Of a stretch of DNA of 64,000 nucleotides, positions 58,020 to 64,000 are shown one piece after another. The stretch covers positions 25,313,074 to 25,377,073 of the forward strand of contig CM065299.1 in NCBI GenBank assembly GCA_032871835.1, written 5' to 3'. The translations under genes were made by a program, and so were the position numbers. The stretch is from Dipteronia dyeriana. Taxonomy: Eukaryota; Streptophyta; Magnoliopsida; Sapindales; Sapindaceae. The notes under the pieces are model-generated. The model was not told where the DNA came from. It worked only from the letters and a program-made list of their open reading frames with translations, and did not search any database. Each line of letters begins with the position of its first letter. The stretch's first letter is position 1.

Positions 58020-59880
58020 CTTTAGTAAGTGTGTCAGCTAACTGGTCATGAGAATGAACATAACTGACATTAAGTTCGTGTTGGATAACTTTATCTTGAA
58101 CAAAATGAACATCTAGTTCGATATGTTTTGTTCTGAATGGAACACAGGGTTGGTAGGAAGAGAGATTGCATTGATGTTGTCATACCAAGTTACCGGACGA
58201 TTCATTGGAAGAAAATTTCTTTCTTTCAATAGAGCTTGAAGCGAACTTATCTCAGCTGCTACATGAGCAAGGGCTCTGTATTCAGATTCAATGCTTGATC
58301 TAGCAGCACCATGTTGCTTTTTAGATGACCAGGAGACTAAGGAATCCCCAATATACATACAGTAGGCTGCAATTAATTTTCGATCACCTGGACAACACGC
58401 CCAATCAACATCAGAGTATCCTTTCAAGTTGAGATTGCTGCTTGGTTAATGTAGTCCAAAATTCATAGTTTTTGTAAGATACCTCAAAACACGTTTGGTT
58501 GTTTACCAATGTGTTATGGTAGGACTTTGGAGAAATTGGCTGAGCTTGTTAGCTATGTAGGAGATATCTGGTATTGCGTGTGTTAAATATTGTAGGGCTC
58601 CGCTGACACTTATGTATTGATTAGAGTTGTCCATTGTTGTCCTATCATGAGCATAAAGGAATTTTCCAGCTACTGCATGTGTGGGACATGGTTTCAAGTG
58701 TTCTATTCCGACTCGTTTAAGGAGATCTGCTATATACTTGCTTCGAGTCAAGTACATCCCAGTTTTGTCTCTTGTGACTTCTGCACCAAGTAAGTAATGA
58801 AGCTTTCCCATGCTTTAGTGAGAAAAGTCTATTCGATTCACCAATGAATATGTTTATCACTTTAGCATCATTCTCTGTAATCAATATGTCATCAACATAA
58901 ATCACCACAAAAATCACAATACCATCATTATGTATGAAGAAAAAGGAAGAATTTGCCATAGAATTTTTGAATCCCCAATTGAGTAAAAAGGTCATGAGTC
59001 TGTCATACCAAGCTTATATGGCCTTATTTAGTTTGTAGACATAAGTGAGTTTGGTTGAGTTAATATAGCCCTCTGGTTGTTGCATATAGAATCTTTGAAT
59101 CCCCAATTGAGTAAAAAGGTCATGAGTATGTCATACCAAGCTTATATGGCCTTATTTAGTTTGTAGACATAAGTGAGTTTGGTTGAGTTAATATAGCCCT
59201 CTGGTTGTTCCTGCAAATATCTCTTCAATTCATTGTTAATGTCAAGTTTTCTTACCTCCTAGATTTTTGAGACAACTACAACTAAAATGACTCTTATTGT
59301 CGATGACTTATCAACAAGGCAGAAAGTTTCCGCAAAATCCACTATTAGAGTTTCAAGAAACCCCTTTGCAACCAGTCTAGCTTTATACCTTTAAAGAGAA
59401 AGCCATCTGAATAATATTTTGTTCTAAAGACCATTATTTCCAACTACAATGTAGTTCGATGAGTACGGAACTAGAGTCCAGGTCTTTTTGTTCATAAGAG
59501 TTGTGTATTCTTCATCCATAGCTCTTTTCCAATTTTCAAATTGCATGGCCTCTTTTGCTGTTACTGGTTCTATTGGTCTTTCAATTTTGGAAATGCGATG
59601 TTTTTGAGCTTCTGTTGAGAAGGTTTTGGGTTTGAATATGCCATGTTTTCTTCTAGTTTGCATATGATGGGTACGAACAAGATTAGTCTGTTTAGTTATT
59701 TTGGATGGCGGTATTAGTGGTGCATTTTCTATGGGTTTATCATAAATTGATGTTAAATGTTTAGGAATGTTAAAACGTATAAGGTATGGCTTCAATTTGA
59801 GGTTCTGGTTCTGGGTTTGGCTTAGGAGAAGAAGAAGAAGAACTATTTGATGAATGAGGTAATTGTGGAGATACAACTGC
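58020..59880 (-). pseudogene. copia 2 reverse transcriptase and RNase H, broken
   Basis: The N-terminal RT block (about 59430-59600) contains 'NWKRAMDEEYTTLMNKKTWT'. The catalytic motif 'YVDDILIT' at about 58885-58910 is intact. 'LGKLHYLLGAEV' and 'YISVSGALQYLTHAIPDISY' follow (58560-58810). RNase H has 'YSDVDWA' at 58415 and 'SSIESEYRALA' near 58270. A 128-bp tandem duplication (about 58965-59220) and several frameshifts break the frame. The end runs to about 58020 with the usual 'LADTLTK' motif. Confidence 0.85.
58965..59220. repeat. 128-bp tandem duplication in copia 2 reverse transcriptase
   Basis: Two adjacent units containing 'GAATCCCCAATTGAGTAAAA' and 'ATATGGCCTTATTTAGTTTG' are nearly identical, differing at a handful of positions. 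The length is not a multiple of three. Confidence 0.9.
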
Positions 59881-59899
59881 AGTTGAACAATCAGTAGTG

Positions 59900-60970
59900 A
59901 TAATTTTTGTTCGGAGACACGGAAGAGTTGGTGATTTGTGATTGCCTATTTACATTTGTTGTTTGGGAAATATGAGAATTGGGCCAATTTATGACAATCT
60001 AATGATAAAGAATTTGGTGTTGTAGTGTTGAGAAAATCATTTTTACAGGGAAAATCTTCTTCATTAAAAACAAAATGCCTGGACATATAGATTCTTCCAC
60101 TTGAACTCATGCATTTGTACCCTTTATGAACATCACAATACCCCAGAAAAATACACTTGGTTGAGTGAACTTGGAATTTATGTTTTTGGTAGGGTCTTAG
60201 GCAAGTAAAAGATGCACAACCAAATGATTTGAGCAATGAGTAATCTGGTTTTCTATTGTATGCTTTTTCCTATGGTGAAATGTTTCCCAAGACAGTTGTA
60301 GATAATCTATTTATGAAGTAAATTAATGTATTGAAGGCCTCCCACCAATATGTTAGAGGTACTAAAGCTTGTGATAAAAGGGTTAATCTCATCTCCAATA
60401 TATATTTATGTTTCATTTCCACTTTACCATTTTGTTCACTAGTGCAGGGCAAGAATGTCTAAATTGAACAAAATGTCTAAATAAGATGCCAAATTGTTTG
60501 AGAATAGGGACAAATGATCTAAACTCACCACCCTAGTCAGCTTGCAAGCTTTTAATTTTCTTTTCAAATCTGTTTTCCATAAGTGTTTTGAACTAAATAA
60601 CAAAATTTTGTGCCTCTCCTTTGTTTTTTAAGGGACAAATACATGAGAGTCTAGTGAAGTCATCGACAAAATATATGTAGAAATGGTAACCAAATGTTGA
60701 GTTTATTAGGGTTGGTCCCCATAAGTCATAGTGGATCAATTCAAGAGGAAATTTGGCATGTGTTTATGCATTTTTGAAAAGTGAAGCATAAGACTTTTCA
60801 AATTAACAAGCATCACAAAATTTTGATGTTTCTTTGATTTGAAGTTTCAAGTTATAAGACTTGAAAACTTGACTCATGACTCTATTTGATGGATGGCCAA
60901 GTATCCTATGACAAACATCTCTTGTTAATTTTGAAGAGAAGACACTGAGATTACTATTGGGACTGACATT
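59900..60970 (-). pseudogene. copia 2 integrase, broken
   Basis: From right to left: the catalytic core is decayed with several stops (60480-60850). 'PCTSEQNGKVEMKHK' (about 60420-60450) is the conserved Glu region. 'LLKSFGCASFTCLRPYQKHK' and 'KCIFLGYCDVHKGYKCM' (60090-60236) are typical of the integrase C-terminal part of copia elements. A stop at 60268-60272 separates them. Confidence 0.8.
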
Positions 60971-60979
60971 GTTTTTGAC

Positions 60980-61995
60980 TCACATTAAACTAGACTTTGC
61001 TTTTGTGATGACATTATCGACTCTTTGACTATGAGACGGGGTAGTAAGAAGTTTCAATTGAGGCAAGCCTATTCTAAGGTTCCCTTGCAACACCACCTTC
61101 TTGGTTTCCTTGTGCTTCACAAAACAATGATTAGAATGAAATTTAACAAACATATTGTTATTTGCAGTTAATTTTGAAATACTAAGTAGACTTTTGGTTA
61201 TATGAGGAACATGAAAAATGTGTTTAAGGTGACATGGAACAATGTGAGAGTTGTTTAGATGAAGAGTTGAGTGACCAACATGAGCAATTTTTAATTTTGA
61301 ACCATTTCCCACAACTATAGAGTTCTTATCAGGATAATTAGCCTTTTGATTCAAGTTGTTGAGGTCGTGTCTGGTGTGATTGGTAGCTCCAATATCAGCA
61401 TACCAGCCCGGATAAACAACTGTGTATAAAGATGCAAAAAATACAGTAGAATTTCCACTGTTGTTTTGATTGTTCGAACTCTCCATATAGCCATTGTCAT
61501 ACATGTAGTAACAAAAGGCTGTAAAATGCCCATATTTCCCACATACTTGACATGTAGGCTTTGAGTTATTAGACCTTCCACAACGTCCTCTGGTTTTTCT
61601 TCCACCTCGATAATTTTCAGAATAGGATTGACCTCTTCTTTGACTCTGAGTTTTGTTTTAACCCTGACTTTTATCATTGAATCCATTATTACCACCTTGC
61701 TTTCCAATGGTGAGATTAGCAACAGCTTGAGTTATGTCTATATTTTTGCTAATCATATTCAACTATTCAAGAGTGTTCTCAAAAGTCATCAAGGTAGAAT
61801 GAAACTCTTGCCAAGACCATATGGCTCTTGAGTTACCTTGACAAGTTACTAGTAAATATTCTATATCAAGTTCAGTAGTGATGCTAGATATGAGATGGTT
61901 GACTGATATTGGTTCTCCTGCAAATGTCATATTGTCTGCTAGTTGTTTCATTTTGGAGAGGTATATAGAGTTGAGAATGAAAAACTGATTCAAAT
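60980..61995 (-). pseudogene. copia 2 gag fragment and protease, broken
   Basis: The gag (UBN2 type) is retained from 'YLSKMKQLADNMTFAGEP' (61915-61965) through 'LDIEYLLVT'. The zinc knuckle 'CQVCGKYGHFTAFC' lies at about 61510-61555. The protease motif at about 61385-61410 reads 'WYADIGATNH'. Active copia proteases have Asp-Ser/Thr-Gly, so the middle residue is replaced by Ile. Gag-pre-integrase-like sequence follows to a stop at 60980. A TAA near 61660 breaks the gag. Confidence 0.85.
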
Positions 61996-62141
61996 TCATT
62001 ATGTAAAAAATAACATAGTACATATACAGGTGATAGCTAATAGAAGCTGAGTTATAGTAGACTACTGTAAGTTACAGATAATACAAAAGATAAATACAAT
62101 GACACAAGTGTTAATCACAATTATCACAATTACCCTTTACA
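61996..62141 (-). repeat. partial 3' LTR of copia 3
   Basis: On the minus strand it starts TGTAAAGGG right after a purine tract (TTACGGGGGCA at 62142-62152). It is cut at about 61996, where the copia 2 gag begins. Only about 146 bp remain. Confidence 0.55.
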
Positions 62142-62149
62142 TGCCCCCG

Positions 62150-64000
62150 TAAGATAGTAGGCATATCGTAAACACTAATCTTGGACCTTAATAAGCAGAA
62201 TCTTGTCCTGGATAGAGGCTTGGTAAAAGAGTCTATAAGTTGATTAGAGGATGACACATGAGATATCCAGAGTTGATTGTTGCGAACCTTTTCCCTGACA
62301 AAGTGGAAGTCCACGGCAATGTGTTTCATCCTATAGTGAAAAACGGGATTGGAGCACAAATAGGTAGCACCGATGTTGTCATAGTTGATCGTTGGTGGAA
62401 CAATGGGAGGAATCAGCAATTCTTACAGAAGAGAGGAGATCCAAAACACTTCAGAGGCAACAGTGGCAAAAACTCTATATTCAGCTTCAGTTAAAGACCT
62501 GGCAACTGTCCGTTGTTTGCGAGAGCACCATGAGAGAACATTTGACCCAAGAAAAACTATGTATGCACTAGTGGATGTTCGATCATCTTGGTTGCCAGCT
62601 CAATCCGCGTCTGAAAATGCATGGAGCGACACTAGGGAGTTGCGACGCATCACAAAACCGCGCCCAAGTGTGCCAAGCAGGTACCAGAAGAGTTGTTTGG
62701 CAAGGGATCAGTGTCCTGTTCTCCGGTGAAGAAAGAATTGGGCTAGTTTGTTCACAGCAAACATAATGTCTGGGCGTGTGAATGAAAGATATTGCAAGGC
62801 TCCAATCGCTTGACAAAATTCAGTTGCATCCATTAAGGATGTTCCGTCAAGAAGTGTAAGACTATGATATGTAGGAAGTGGAGTGGATACTGGTTTAGAG
62901 TCACTCATTTTAGTCCGAGCAAGAAGATCACTTACGTATTTCTACCGTGAAAGAAACAAGCTCACATAGCAAGGAATAACTTCAACGCCAAGAAAATACG
63001 ATAGAATGCCGAAGTTTTTAATGGAGAAACGTCGAGCAAGCGTAGCAATGAATTTATCAATGAGTGCATTATCACTACCGGTGACTATGATATCATCAAC
63101 ATACAACAATAAAAAAAAATTACACAACCATTAGCATTGAAGATGAACAAGGAACTATCGGAGTTAGAATTAACAAACCCATTTTGGAGGAGAAACTATC
63201 GAAGTTCGTTGTACCATGCTCGAGGTTCCTGCTTGAGACCGTAAATAGCTTTCTTAAGATGACACACATGCTAAGGAAAAACAGGATCTATGAAGCCCGA
63301 CAGTTAAATGACCCTGAAGGAATACGTTGTTCACTTCCAGTTGACAAAGTGACCACCCTCTCGATACCGTAGTGCTCAGTAGAACTCAGATTGTTGTGGT
63401 CTTGACTACGGGACTGAAAGTGTTAGTGTAGTCCACACCCAGTCGCTGGTTGAACACCTTCGCCGCTAGGCGAGCTTTATACTTGGAAATGGAGCCATCT
63501 GAAGACCGTTTAATGTGAAACACCCACTTGCACCCTACTGTGTTGTAGGTCGGCTGTGAAGGAACCAAATCCCAAGTTTCATTTCGAATGAGAGCATCGA
63601 ATTCTTCAGCCAATGCCCGTCACCATTTTGGAAATTTCAATGCTTGTAACACACTAGATGGCTCAGTTTGAGTGGCTGAGAGAACACTGGTGAGAGAAAA
63701 CTTTGTGAGAGGCTTGTGAATATTGTTATTTGACCTTATGACCATAAGATGTGTGGTTAGTGGTGCAACATCTAGTTCGGCCATGGATGGAGGTGCATGT
63801 ATAGCTGATGGAAGTGCTGGTTCTACAGTAGAAGAGGAATTGTAGCGGTAGTTGTTGAGACATTACCACTGTCAGTTGCAGATGCGATGGTGTGGTGGGA
63901 GTCAGCTATGAAGAGGCTGGGGCCACAGCTTGAGCTCGAGAGTCAAAGACAGAATTCTGGTGAGGTGTCTCATGCATGGTCGGCCTGTTAAAAGAGTGAG
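62150..64000 (-). pseudogene. copia 3 reverse transcriptase and RNase H, broken
   Basis: The RT start block at 63386-63613 has 'NETWDLVPSQPTYNTVGCKW' and 'YKARLAAK'. A TGA at 63620-63622 lies just upstream, where the family has Trp. 'HVCHLKKAIYGLKQEPRAWY' (about 63190-63250) and an intact 'LLYVDDIIVTGSDNA' (63055-63105) follow. 'ALQYLSFTRPDIMFAVNKLA' lies near 62740-62810. RNase H (62400-62640) is shifted between frames and shows 'SSTEAEY'-like sequence. The C-terminal block 'HIAVDFHFVREKV' with 'SNQLIDSFTKPL' occupies 62190-62330. Non-functional. Confidence 0.85.

Larger units (their letters stand above)
57765..61995 (-). mobile_element. Ty1/copia retrotransposon 2, 5'-truncated
   Basis: Minus-strand order from right to left: partial gag, zinc knuckle, protease, integrase, reverse transcriptase, RNase H, purine tract, LTR. 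The gag begins mid-domain at about 61995, where sequence of copia 3's LTR starts, so the 5' LTR, primer site and gag start are gone. Confidence 0.85.
61996..64000 (-). mobile_element. Ty1/copia retrotransposon 3, leaves the window
   Basis: Reverse transcriptase and RNase H regions plus a partial 3' LTR, all on the minus strand. The 5' part lies beyond 64000. Confidence 0.85.

Overview
This is a 64 kb piece of a plant nuclear genome, most likely a eudicot. The evidence is an AT-rich background, one spliced gene with plant-style introns, and plant transposon families (Ty1/copia with an initiator-Met tRNA primer site, Ty3/gypsy, hAT, Mutator-like with DUF1985/Ulp1 genes, foldback MITEs). I cannot name the species. 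Only one intact host gene is visible: a nine-exon VIM/ORTHRUS-type gene (PHD, RING, SRA, RING; 675 aa) on the minus strand at 24185-28500. Its exons join in frame at every junction. The family maintains CG DNA methylation.

Layout. 1-2644: 3' end of a plus-strand Ty3/gypsy-like element (LTR 1756-2644) with an antisense extra ORF resembling the 'putative gypsy type transposon' domain. 3830-7071: hAT element 1, with imperfect 8-bp target duplication and a broken transposase. 7072-8365: spacer with microsatellites and a MITE. 8366-21976: a 13.6 kb Mutator-like element (MULE) with long terminal inverted repeats. It carries a DUF1985/Ulp1-peptidase pseudogene converging on a mudrA-type transposase pseudogene, plus a large minisatellite. 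A second, smaller MULE (9578-13300) sits inside it, with its own DUF1985 gene and an array of 11 GC-rich palindromes. 21977-24184: spacer with two MITEs. 24185-28500: VIM gene. 28640-31330: AT-rich spacer with diverged repeats. 31330-37400: an ~84-bp tandem repeat split by hAT element 3 (32368-37263, perfect 8-bp target duplication).

37405-51240: minus-strand Ty3/gypsy-like remnant (LTR 37405-37996) with the same kind of antisense ORF. That ORF is split by a nearly full-length 9.8 kb copia element (39108-48879) that has both LTRs, primer site and polypurine tract. 51300-54063: spacer with a MITE end and a probable tRNA-derived SINE. 54064-55633: hAT element 2, cut by a terminal-inverted-repeat element (55634-56434). 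57765-61995 and 61996-64000: two further minus-strand copia remnants, the second leaving the window.

All transposon coding regions seen are broken. Many of the stop codons lie one C-to-T (or G-to-A) transition from conserved Trp, Gln or Arg codons, the pattern expected from deamination of methylated cytosine, while the VIM gene is clean. The most unusual structures are the nested MULE pair with its palindrome array and subterminal minisatellite, the antisense ORFs of the two gypsy-like remnants, and a stem-loop conserved just past the stop codon in two diverged hAT elements. All family assignments are by reading motifs; no database search was possible.
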